From: an uncultured Prevotella sp.
GTDB taxonomy: Bacteria > Bacteroidota > Bacteroidia > Bacteroidales > Bacteroidaceae
DNA length: 64,000 bases
NCBI GenBank assembly: GCA_946403845.1
Contig: CAMJBL010000010.1
Coordinates: 1-64,000 of the forward strand
Reading direction: 5' to 3'
The position numbers and the translations under genes were made by a program. The notes under the pieces are model-generated. The model was not told the DNA's origin. It was given only the letters and a program-made list of their open reading frames with translations, and searched no databases. Each line of letters opens with the position of its first letter. Position 1 is the first letter of the stretch. This document shows positions 1 to 6,723 of this stretch, one piece after another.

Positions 1-36
1 ACATCGGACATTTAGAACATTATCTATAATCTGGTG

Positions 37-44
37 CAAAGGTA
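37..44 (-). promoter_or_regulatory. Bacteroidota -7 promoter box reading out of the left edge
   Basis: The minus strand reads TACCTTTG, which fits the Bacteroidota -7 consensus TAnnTTTG. It points left, so the gene it serves would begin beyond the window. No convincing coding sequence was found in 1-311; the other structure there is the dyad set at 223-279. Confidence 0.5.
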
Positions 45-222
45 AGAGGCACCTGAGGCAGAGCCCAGTGAGCCTGTCCCCGTGACTGCTACCGACGCCG
101 TTGTTGAAAAACACTTGCTTGGAAAGTCGTTGAAACTACCAAGGAAACTACCAGAAAGCGGCCATGAAACCGACAGAAAAAGCCCTACGAATTTTTGGTT
201 GACTTCAATCAATCAACCGGTT

Positions 223-279
223 GACTATATGTCAACCTATCATCCGACTTAATGTCAACCAACTCGCTGACTTAATGTC
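223..279. repeat. Three GAC-N5-GTC dyads on an exact 23-bp period
   Basis: GACTATATGTC (223-233), GACTTAATGTC (246-256) and GACTTAATGTC (269-279) start exactly 23 bp apart. The first sits inside a longer dyad, GGTTGAC-N5-GTCAACC. The set lies between the 3' end of the antitoxin gene and the leftward promoter at 37-44. An operator array for the off-window gene is one reading (inference). Confidence 0.5.
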
Positions 280-311
280 GGCCAACGTAAATGTCATACT
301 ATTCGCTAAGA

Positions 312-623
312 TTAGAGGATTGCCACAGAAACCCTTTTTCCTAATCCGGCAAAAATACGGAAAAGCGTGGAGAGTTGCACATCAGCATGACCATTCTCTA
401 ATTTGGAGATATAGCTTTTCTTGGTGCCAATCTTGTCTGCAAGTTCCTGCTGGGTGAGACCAGCCAGGCGACGCTGCTCCTTCAAGGTCTCTGCCAGACA
501 AAAGGCTTCTGCCTCAGCCTCAAACTTCATGCGCTCAGGACTCCCCATAGGTCCATATTCCTCATCCAACAACTCGTCAAAAGTTGTACAATTCATAATT
601 GCCTTTTTCTTTTCTTCTTTCAT
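312..623 (-). CDS. HigA-like XRE-family antitoxin
   Basis: This 103-residue protein has an acidic N-terminal segment and a helix-turn-helix domain of the Cro/CI type at about residues 50-100. The core reads LTQQELADKIGTKKSYISKLENG, split as a typical XRE helix 2/helix 3 pair. It begins 3 nt after the stop of the toxin-like gene upstream on the same strand. Toxin first and antitoxin second is the HigBA order. In that family the antitoxin neutralises the mRNA-cleaving toxin and represses the shared promoter. Functional neutralisation is inferred from family and gene order. Confidence 0.85.
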   Translation of the reverse strand: MKEEKKKAIMNCTTFDELLDEEYGPMGSPERMKFEAEAEAFCLAETLKEQRRLAGLTQQELADKIGTKKSYISKLENGHADVQLSTLFRIFAGLGKRVSVAIL

Positions 624-626
624 ATA

Positions 627-977
627 CTATTCTCCTTTTTTCTTACTATCAAAATATTCCTTTTTAATCGCTTCAGCACGTCTGATTTCTTTAGGTGGCG
701 TCTTCTGGCTTTTCTTCTGAATGCCATGAAAGAGTACAACGACTGCACCTTTATCAAAACAGCTAAACACTCTGTATATATTGTTTCCTACTTCAACTCG
801 CACTTCATAGATCCCGTCTGATCCTTCAATGTATTTAAAGAACTTAATCGGTACAATGCGCTGAGTTTCTATCATCTTCAGAACTTGGTTTATCTTTTGT
901 CGCACAGCCGCTGTTTGCACCACATAGAATTCCTTGTAGTAGTTCCCAAACAATTTAATTGTCCGAATCTTCTCCAT
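627..977 (-). CDS. HigB-like toxin, RelE/ParE superfamily (Gp49-like)
   Basis: A 116-residue basic protein. It carries the hallmark C-terminal pattern of the phage-derived Gp49/HigB family: a NIYRVF strand, a hydrophobic strand ending in LFHGIQKKSQKTP, then EIRRAEAIKKEYF, at about residues 65-110. Members are ribosome-dependent mRNA interferases. It is first in a two-gene operon with the HTH antitoxin 3 nt downstream. A GGAGG ribosome-binding site lies just before the ATG, and a TAACTTTG box lies immediately upstream of that. The length is normal and no truncation is visible. Confidence 0.85.
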   Translation of the reverse strand: MEKIRTIKLFGNYYKEFYVVQTAAVRQKINQVLKMIETQRIVPIKFFKYIEGSDGIYEVRVEVGNNIYRVFSCFDKGAVVVLFHGIQKKSQKTPPKEIRRAEAIKKEYFDSKKKGE

Positions 978-990
978 ATCATTTCCTCCG

Positions 991-998
991 CAAAGTTA
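991..998 (-). promoter_or_regulatory. -7 box of the higBA-like operon
   Basis: The minus strand reads TAACTTTG, followed within a few bases by a GGAGG ribosome-binding site and the toxin ATG at 977. The leader would be very short. A second box, TATCTTTG, lies further upstream at 1117-1124 on the same strand. Confidence 0.6.
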
Positions 999-1116
999 AT
1001 CAATTAATGAACAACTTCCAAATAAAATCGGAAGAAAATGATAATTCAACACTGATTTTTGGCTTTTGTCTTTTCATAAGCAACGATTTTATGGGTTATA
1101 CAAATTATTATCGCTG

Positions 1117-1124
1117 CAAAGATA
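1117..1124 (-). promoter_or_regulatory. Second upstream -7 box for the toxin-antitoxin operon
   Basis: TATCTTTG on the minus strand, about 140 nt before the toxin start. It would give a longer leader than the box at 991-998. Which of the two is used cannot be told from sequence alone. Confidence 0.4.
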
Positions 1125-1192
1125 GGCATTCTTTTTGAAACTTCCAAATGTTTTGCCGTATTTCTAGAAAAAAGGTTAACTTGCCTTAAAAG

Positions 1193-1221
1193 GACACAAA
1201 GGTGCCTGACCCCTTTGTGTC
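1193..1221. repeat. REP-like perfect palindrome
   Basis: GACACAAAGG (1193-1202) and CCTTTGTGTC (1212-1221) are exact reverse complements around a 9-nt loop. The arrangement resembles short REP hairpins in bacterial intergenic DNA. No RAYT transposase gene is in the window. A short open frame (1210-1323, 37 codons ending in TAG) follows. It may be a gene remnant but I cannot identify it. Apart from this and the promoter boxes I see no gene between 978 and 1395. Confidence 0.55.
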
Positions 1222-1329
1222 TGCAACCGCCTGCTTGAAGTTGCTCTTACCTATTACCGCCTCCACCTACCCGACTTCCCCGAACTCAAGTCTTTAGCCG
1301 TTCTGCAGGAGATGTATCAATAGCAAGGA

Positions 1330-1354
1330 GGCGGCTCTTGAATAAAGAACCACC
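1330..1354 (-). terminator. Hairpin downstream of the surface-protein fragment
   Basis: A 10-bp stem with a 5-nt loop forms on the minus-strand RNA, with two G-U wobbles that would be C-A mismatches on the plus strand. That strand preference suits a terminator for the minus-strand fragment ending at 1396. Confidence 0.4.
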
Positions 1355-1395
1355 CCTGTGTTATACGCTTTCGGAATCTGATGCTTTCCGCTCTA

Positions 1396-1785
1396 TTATT
1401 TAACCACAATCTTCCTTATCGTATTGCCATCGCGAATTATGTAGATGCCTGGAGGCAGGGTGAGATTCATATTACCAGTGCCATGGGCCATATTGATGCC
1501 ATTCAGATTATAAATAGCCCATCTTCCACTAGCCACTTCTTCATTCTTCAATTTTATGATGCCTGTACTGACGGGCGAGGGAAGTGCTTGCTGCACGTTG
1601 CCGACATTGTCGATAGCAATTGCATAGAATTGATAGTCACCGGCAGACTTACCCTCGGGAATGGTGAAGACAAACTCCGGCTCTGAACTTTCATCATAGA
1701 GTATGTAGTTCTTGCCATCGGTAGCGTAATAGTACTGATAGCGGTCAATACCTGATTCACCATCCTGTCCCTGACACTTGATGTC
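1396..1785 (-). pseudogene. C-terminal remnant of a secreted/surface protein with a T9SS-like tail
   Basis: About 130 codons survive. An Ig/Fn3-like segment (GESGIDRYQYYYATDGKNY and onward) leads into an AIYNLNG...GIYIIRDGNTIRKIVVK tail, the pattern of type IX-secretion C-terminal domains in Bacteroidales. The frame stays open upstream to 1935, but there it is antisense to a recognisable Rpn-nuclease frame. Coding identity therefore changes near 1780 and the N-terminus is missing. This is a broken gene at a rearrangement junction. The exact breakpoint is uncertain by some tens of bases. Confidence 0.65.
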
Positions 1786-2298
1786 TATTGTCTGAGTCTG
1801 GTGAACGACAAGGCTTTCGACTACGAGACCGATGAGTTCTATCACGACTATGCCATCGTGGATGTCGAGCACACCGACAGGCATATCGAGGGACTGCGTT
1901 TCGTGTTTGTCGAACTGCCAAAGTTTAAGCCACAAAGTATCGCAGAAAAGAAGATGGCCGTATTGTGGCTGCGCTTCTTGACAGAAATTGCGGAAGATAC
2001 CATTGAGGCTCCTGCTGAGCTTATGGAGAACGAGGCAACGCGCAAGGCCTTGGGACTTGTGGAGAAATCAGCCATGACCGAAGGCCAGCTCTATGCCTAT
2101 GAGAGATTCTGGATGTCGGTAGTTGATGAACGCATTATCCGTGAGGCTGCTGTCAAGAAAGGCTACAACGAAGGATGGGAGAAAGGCAAGATGGAAGGCC
2201 TTTATTTCGCAGCTCGCAACATGAAACAGTTAGGGCTACCTATTACTGATATTGCCAAAGCCACAGGACTATCGGAAAAAGTAATTGCCAATTTATAG
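1783..2298 (+). pseudogene. C-terminal part of an Rpn-family (PD-(D/E)XK) recombination-promoting nuclease
   Basis: The frame begins inside the family's conserved stretch (VYCLSLVNDKAFDYETDEFYHDY; intact proteins have about 100 more residues upstream) and continues through EGLRFVFVELPKFKPQ and a KKMAVLWLRFLTEI helix. The tail (KGYNEGWEKGKMEG, then a small HTH-like end) is typical of the family. The nuclease core lies in the missing N-terminus, so activity is unlikely. A GTG at 1801 could serve as a start but is probably fortuitous. The remnant meets the opposite-strand surface-protein remnant head to head near 1780. Confidence 0.7.
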
Positions 2299-2351
2299 AT
2301 CTCTTAACGTCGCACCGTGCCCATCACGCCGTGCCTCCCTGAGACACGATT

Positions 2352-2544
2352 AAGATGAATCTATGTGATTAGAAGAATGCCGTCCCCATGTTATGACGTT
2401 CAGCAGGATGGCTGTTTCGGCACTGGACTATTACACGAAAACAGGAGCGACATTGCTGCCGCTCCTGCTTAAGATGAACCTATGTCACAGAATCTGACCC
2501 TGTTGATACATGAGGTGAATTCATGTGGTCAGAAGCCTGCCCCC
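2352..2544. repeat. Three degenerate ~30-bp repeats in noncoding DNA
   Basis: Copies at about 2352-2387, 2471-2498 and 2512-2544 share an ATGAAyCTATGT core followed by a cAGAA...CTG.CCCC-like end. They surround the 35-bp dispersed repeat and hairpin at 2430-2466. Together they fill the gap between the Rpn remnant and the next surface-protein remnant. No coding potential is seen in 2299-2552. Confidence 0.4.
2430..2466 (-). terminator. Terminator-like hairpin within a 35-bp dispersed repeat (copy 1)
   Basis: AGGAGCG (2443-2449) pairs with CGCTCCT (2460-2466) around a 10-nt loop. On the minus strand a GTTTTC run follows the stem. It lies downstream of the minus-strand remnant ending at 2553. 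Bases 2430-2464 are identical to 9409-9443, which follows the LRR adhesin gene. Confidence 0.5.
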
Positions 2545-2552
2545 TCTAATGT

Positions 2553-2819
2553 TTATTCATCGTTTGTTTCCCACCATTTCCATTCCTCTACAGCCAAAGG
2601 TGTCCAGTATCCAGTAAATATTTCGCCCGATTTCCCAAATAGTATAAGGGTCACTGGTCCTCCTTTTACTATTGGCCTTATGCCGAATCCAATAGGAGGA
2701 TTGCCATCGAAGCTGATACTTCCAGAAGCGCCGGTATAATCTAAACTCGAATAATATGGCTCACTATATATGATACAAGTGTAGACAAATCGGCTACACA
2801 CAATCGTAGGATATGTCAA
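2553..2819 (-). pseudogene. Possible C-terminal remnant of a surface protein
   Basis: This is an 88-codon frame ending in EWKWWETNDE. I do not recognise the family. It is followed by a hairpin (2443-2466) that also occurs, within an identical 35-bp block, after a full-length LRR adhesin gene further along. That suggests this is the 3' end of a once-longer gene that kept its terminator. There is no signal peptide or domain motif. It could also be non-coding. Confidence 0.35.
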
Positions 2820-2829
2820 AAACTATTCG

Positions 2830-2837
2830 TATCTTTG
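2830..2837 (+). promoter_or_regulatory. -7 box for the secreted protein/phosphoesterase pair
   Basis: TATCTTTG lies 52 nt before the ATG at 2890 and would give an AT-rich leader of roughly 45 nt. Confidence 0.55.
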
Positions 2838-2889
2838 CGCAAAATATTATATTATAACTAAAAATGTATAACGACTAAAAATTTAAATT

Positions 2890-4458
2890 ATGGTAAAACG
2901 TTTACTTTTAACAGTCACGATGTTGGCAGGAATGTCAACGAGTAGTGACACTAACTACATTAACGATCAGGGTAAGGAACTGATGACTTACTGGGATCCT
3001 GCGGCATTCGAAAATCTGAAGGGTCTGCTTCTTCAGGTAATGGAGTATGATACCAAGGCAATTGCCTCTTGGGGGGTAGATGGCATGAATGCGATGAAAA
3101 CGCCGATAACTACACCGATCTGCGGTTTTACCGACGGCTATATGATACAGGCAAAAACCGCGACCTACACAGGCCGTTTCGAGGTTGTGGATAATCGTTG
3201 GGTGAGAGTTGGTGATACCGACGGCATGGAATTCCATTTTACCGACAAGAATGGTAAGGACTGTTTGGTAAAAATCACAACCAGTGGAGAAACCAAAGTC
3301 ATCACCGTTCCTTACGAGAAGGATGAAGACTACAACAGCGGAGATGATGATGAAGACGATGAAGAGGGGGGCATCTTTGAGAGCAAGGCTATAAAAGACT
3401 ATATGTCTGATGTGAATGTAGTGGCGCTGGAGGTTCCCGAGCATGCAGAATGTACGGTTACACAGGCAGGTCTTCAGGTAATGAGTTTCAAAGCCGATAT
3501 AGATTTGAGTTACTTTACCGACGAGTGGAGTGCCAAGGATGGCTATGCCTTCAACATACTCTTCTCTGTGGCTAAGAGCGCGTCTGCAAGAACGAGGGCT
3601 AATGCTAATTCTGGTAATTACGATATTGCATTAAACTATAAGTATAACCCGGCAGAGGGCATCGCTTTCTCAGCGGCAGCCAGAGTCGGTGAAAAGACGA
3701 TTGCTTCTTTCAGCTTAAATGCAGAAGGAGAACTTAATCTCGACGAAGGCATTATTACCCTTGGTGGAGAGAATTCCGGGCAGTTCCATGACATGGGCAT
3801 CAAGTCGATATTAGCCGAACTTGATGTCTTGGGAGCGATTCAAGCCAAACTTGCAATACCCGACTTTGCAACTTTCACCCAACATTTTTCAGGCTTAAGC
3901 TCATTAAGTATGGAGACTGAAGACGATGCCAAGAAGGTTTCTGATGTTCTTAATGAGCAGATGAGCATACGCTTCTATTATGACCACAGTGATGAACTGA
4001 AAGGCTGGATAGGGTTCATACCCTCTTATGAGGAAGACTACGAATTTTGGAATGCGGAGCCGACCATCTACTTCACCAGTGATAACTCCACGCAAAGTGC
4101 AATGGAATTCTTCTCTAAGGAGAACATGCCGGACGTCTTCGATACTGTATCAAACATCTACGAAGAGATTAATGAGATGGCGGCTACGGTAAAGAAGAAA
4201 ATGGAAGAAATTGATATCGATGCAACGAAGATCATGGCTGTTACCAAGGAGAAAGGCATCTACTATGATGGCGAAAATGTACAGTTGTTAGGTCAGAAGC
4301 CAGGTAGTTCTGCTGAGATTTACACTATGGGAGGTGTGCTTTGTGCCCGTGTCAAGGTTGGTGATGACGGAAAGGCTGCCCTTCCTTACTCCTTGCTACC
4401 CAACGACGTCTATATCATCAGGACGGCTTCTGGAACGCAGAAGTTCTTTAAGAGATGA
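2890..4458 (+). CDS. Secreted protein of unknown function with T9SS-like C-terminus
   Basis: A 522-residue protein with a hydrophobic N-terminus (about residues 3-16) followed by MSTSSDTNY. A lipoprotein cysteine might be expected here, but Ser is present, so export as a lipoprotein is not supported. A very acidic loop (GDDDEDDEEGG) lies near residues 150-160. The middle alternates beta-strand-like segments and I cannot assign a family. The last ~55 residues (AEIYTMGGVLCARV...YIIRTASGTQKFFKR) match a type IX-secretion-like tail. It is followed after 15 nt by the phosphoesterase gene on the same strand, probably one transcript from the TATCTTTG box at 2830. Confidence 0.75.
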   Translation: MVKRLLLTVTMLAGMSTSSDTNYINDQGKELMTYWDPAAFENLKGLLLQVMEYDTKAIASWGVDGMNAMKTPITTPICGFTDGYMIQAKTATYTGRFEVVDNRWVRVGDTDGMEFHFTDKNGKDCLVKITTSGETKVITVPYEKDEDYNSGDDDEDDEEGGIFESKAIKDYMSDVNVVALEVPEHAECTVTQAGLQVMSFKADIDLSYFTDEWSAKDGYAFNILFSVAKSASARTRANANSGNYDIALNYKYNPAEGIAFSAAARVGEKTIASFSLNAEGELNLDEGIITLGGENSGQFHDMGIKSILAELDVLGAIQAKLAIPDFATFTQHFSGLSSLSMETEDDAKKVSDVLNEQMSIRFYYDHSDELKGWIGFIPSYEEDYEFWNAEPTIYFTSDNSTQSAMEFFSKENMPDVFDTVSNIYEEINEMAATVKKKMEEIDIDATKIMAVTKEKGIYYDGENVQLLGQKPGSSAEIYTMGGVLCARVKVGDDGKAALPYSLLPNDVYIIRTASGTQKFFKR

Positions 4459-4473
4459 GTCTGGTAATCTAGC

Positions 4474-6162
4474 ATGTCAAACAAGCTGAGAGGAATGGCA
4501 TTTGGACTATGCGTCTTAATGTCATGGGGAGCGGGCCGAGCATGGTCGGCCAATGGTAAGGTCATCTATGTGGCCTCGGACATTCATGTCATGGATTCCA
4601 GTTTGGTGATCAATGAAGGTAGTGCCCTGACCTATTACATTGATCAAGACCGAAAAATGCTCAGCCAAAGCACAGAAGCCTTTCAGGCAGTTATTGACAG
4701 TGCCATCATCCATCAGGCTGACGTTCTCCTGATATGCGGCGATTTGACGAAAGACGGCGAGAAGATTGGTCATGAGCGGGTTTCCCGTATGCTTGGGAAG
4801 GCTCTCCAGGCTGGTATAAAGACCTTTGTCATTCCTGGTAACCATGATATCAGAAATCCCTTTGCCAAATATTTTGACGGTGATAAGACAAGTCCCGCAG
4901 AAGGAGTAACAGCAGAAGAATTCGCTTCTATCTATCGCGACTTCGGCTATAGTAATGACCATCTGCGGGATCCACATTCTCTATCCTACGTCTGTGAGCC
5001 TGTACCTGGGTTGACACTTCTTGCCATTGATGCCTCTCAATACGAAAAGAACACTTACAAAGCTCAAGGGGATGTCAGAGACGGGAGTGTTGTGGGTGGT
5101 GCCATTAAACCCTGTACACTTGACTGGCTCTTGGTACAGGCTGATGAGGCAAAAGGCAAGGGGAACCAAGTCATGGCAATGATGCACCAGCAACTGATAA
5201 ACCATGTTGACAGCCTTGATATGATAGTCAGTTCTGCTGCCATCGAAAACGGAGATAGTATAGCCAGGTTGATGATGGAACATGGTATTCACGTCATTTT
5301 CACAGGCCATATGCATTACTCTGATGCCGCCACAATATGGAACGACAATCATGCAGCCTCACTGACAGACATTACTACAGGTTCTACTATAACCTATCCG
5401 TCGCATTACCGTGTGGTAACAGTCAGCGATGACTGTTCTCTACTCACAATTGATACCCATCGTATCAGCAGCCTGCCGTCACAACCTCAGTTCACCCAAT
5501 TCGGACTCCAGTTCTTGAAAAACGGCATGGAATCTACGGTCTATGCTGCTTCCTGTCTACTATGGGATGATATAGAGCCGATGATGAAAAACTATTTCAA
5601 GAAGATAAACCTTGGCGTCGCCTCCATAAGCTTCCGTCTTCCGAAAAGTTCAGAAGAATTTGCCAGTCTGGCTTATAGACATCTTGCCACTTTCATCAAC
5701 GATGGGTGGCAGGCACTCCAGGAAGGCAATGAACATGACCAGGAAGTATACGAGCGCTTATATAAAGAGCTGAGAAAGAGTATCTATAGAATTATGGGAG
5801 AAATAATTGAGAATGATATCAATTTTTTAGGCAAGCCCGTGGGCCGTAGTAAGGCGTCTGACCTCATCATGGAAAAAGCAACCCCTTTGCTGAAAAGTGC
5901 GTTTGAAGACCTGACTCAAGTTGGGACAGAGAACGAAGACCGCACAGATGATCTGCATCTTAACATCAGCTTAGAATCTGGCAAAATATATGCAGATTCG
6001 GAAACAGCACGGGTTATTCCAATCCATTCAGACGAATCAACCGAAGTCCGAATCTACAACTTGCAAGGACGGCTTGTCGGCACTCAAGGTAACATTACTC
6101 TGCCCGCTGGCTGCTATATAGTCAGGGCAAACAATAAGACTCGAAAAATCATTATCAAGTAG
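4474..6162 (+). CDS. Secreted calcineurin-like metallophosphoesterase
   Basis: A 562-residue protein with a signal peptide (about 1-26). The dinuclear-metal phosphoesterase motifs appear in order: SDIH (D36, H38), CGDLTKDGE (D90), PGNHD (N123-D125) and GHMH near residue 278. These residues bind two metals and hydrolyse phosphomono- or diesters in this superfamily; the substrate cannot be read from sequence. A helical region follows from about 350 to 490, then a T9SS-like tail (RIYNLQGRLV...GCYIVRANNKTRKIIIK), so surface or extracellular location is likely. It sits 15 nt after the secreted protein of unknown function and was probably co-transcribed with it. Confidence 0.88.
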   Translation: MSNKLRGMAFGLCVLMSWGAGRAWSANGKVIYVASDIHVMDSSLVINEGSALTYYIDQDRKMLSQSTEAFQAVIDSAIIHQADVLLICGDLTKDGEKIGHERVSRMLGKALQAGIKTFVIPGNHDIRNPFAKYFDGDKTSPAEGVTAEEFASIYRDFGYSNDHLRDPHSLSYVCEPVPGLTLLAIDASQYEKNTYKAQGDVRDGSVVGGAIKPCTLDWLLVQADEAKGKGNQVMAMMHQQLINHVDSLDMIVSSAAIENGDSIARLMMEHGIHVIFTGHMHYSDAATIWNDNHAASLTDITTGSTITYPSHYRVVTVSDDCSLLTIDTHRISSLPSQPQFTQFGLQFLKNGMESTVYAASCLLWDDIEPMMKNYFKKINLGVASISFRLPKSSEEFASLAYRHLATFINDGWQALQEGNEHDQEVYERLYKELRKSIYRIMGEIIENDINFLGKPVGRSKASDLIMEKATPLLKSAFEDLTQVGTENEDRTDDLHLNISLESGKIYADSETARVIPIHSDESTEVRIYNLQGRLVGTQGNITLPAGCYIVRANNKTRKIIIK

Positions 6163-6205
6163 TCTCACAGCAGGGATATTATTATTTATGTTAGAAATTG
6201 GGTCA

Positions 6206-6291
6206 AGCCTCCATAATGATAGCTATCGTGCTGATTTCCTGATTGTTAGACTATGGAGGCTGTTTGCTAAAGCCTCCATAGAGCCTCCATA
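6206..6291. repeat. AGCCTCCATA repeats with hairpin
   Basis: AGCCTCCATA occurs at 6206-6215, 6271-6280 and 6282-6291, and inverted at 6252-6261. The inverted copy and the second direct copy form an 11-bp stem (6251-6261 with 6271-6281). The last two copies are 11 bp apart. They lie between convergent genes, so the hairpin may end transcription of the phosphoesterase gene, but there is no strong T-run. The rest of 6163-6399 holds nothing else recognisable except the palindrome at 6375. Confidence 0.45.
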
Positions 6292-6374
6292 TTTGACTAA
6301 AAATCAGAAGTTTCTTTACAAGTTGCTCAATCTTTAGCGCTTTCGAACCAATATAAACAATAGGAGTTTATCGT

Positions 6375-6393
6375 AGTTTAGACAGTCTAAACT
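6375..6393. repeat. 19-nt perfect palindrome beside the small HTH gene stop codon
   Basis: AGTTTAGAC-A-GTCTAAACT is an exact 9-bp dyad with a single central base. A further half-site AGTTTAG starts at 6397, 22 bp from the first, and overlaps the stop codon of the small HTH gene. It may be an operator or a terminator stem. Confidence 0.45.
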
Positions 6394-6399
6394 GCTAGT

Positions 6400-6615
6400 T
6401 TAGGCTGTGTACTTCTTATCTATATAATAAAGAAAGAAATTGTGCTGAAGTATGGTGCTGATTTTCTCAAGCAAGGCGGTGTCAATGCTTTGCTTTTTGA
6501 AAATCTTATAGACATTGGTGCGATCACAATGCAACATGGCGGCAAACCATGTCACAGTTCGTCCTTGTCTACTGAGCTCTTGTTCGATTAAACGGCCTAT
6601 ATGAACCATATTCAT
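6400..6615 (-). CDS. Small helix-turn-helix protein
   Basis: A 71-residue protein. Residues about 8-55 (IGRLIEQELSRQGRTVTWFAAMLHCDRTNVYKIFKK, then an ALLEKISTIL helix) read as an XRE-like HTH with unusual Cys and Phe in the core. It could be a DNA-binding regulator or a single-domain antitoxin, but no toxin partner is adjacent. It has its own TATCTTTG box at 6631-6638. An operator-like 15-bp inverted repeat (6671-6712) lies upstream, just after the Kelch-AraC regulator gene. It is therefore a good candidate target of that regulator (inference). Confidence 0.7.
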   Translation of the reverse strand: MNMVHIGRLIEQELSRQGRTVTWFAAMLHCDRTNVYKIFKKQSIDTALLEKISTILQHNFFLYYIDKKYTA

Positions 6616-6630
6616 TACAGATTATGGCCG

Positions 6631-6638
6631 CAAAGATA
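6631..6638 (-). promoter_or_regulatory. -7 box of the small HTH gene
   Basis: TATCTTTG on the minus strand, 16 nt before the ATG at 6615. The operator half-sites upstream lie at almost the same distances as those upstream of the LRR adhesin gene's box at 11678. Confidence 0.65.
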
Positions 6639-6657
6639 GAAAGAAAATCAGTTTGGC

Positions 6658-6712
6658 TACTTACAATTAACATAAATCGACTAACACTTTTAAAATTGTT
6701 AGTCGATTTATG
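6658..6712 (-). promoter_or_regulatory. Putative AraC-type operator, copy 1
   Basis: CATAAATCGACTAAC (6671-6685) and its exact reverse complement (6698-6712) are separated by 12 nt. A degenerate third half-site (TACTTAC, 6658-6664) sits 21 bp from the first. The GTTAGTCGATTT core, the 12-nt spacer, the 21-bp direct spacing and the distance to the -7 box all match the copy at 11706-11759. Confidence 0.7.
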
Positions 6713-6723
6713 CTATTTTGCTC

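Noticed and set aside
24..212. Minus-strand 62-codon frame at the left edge
   Set aside because: It has low-complexity Ser/Gly content and no recognisable motif, and it extends to within bases of the promoter box it would have to be read past.
1801..1935. N-terminal half of the minus-strand frame ending at 1396
   Set aside because: It is antisense to a well-conserved Rpn-nuclease segment, so only the part below about 1785 is credible.
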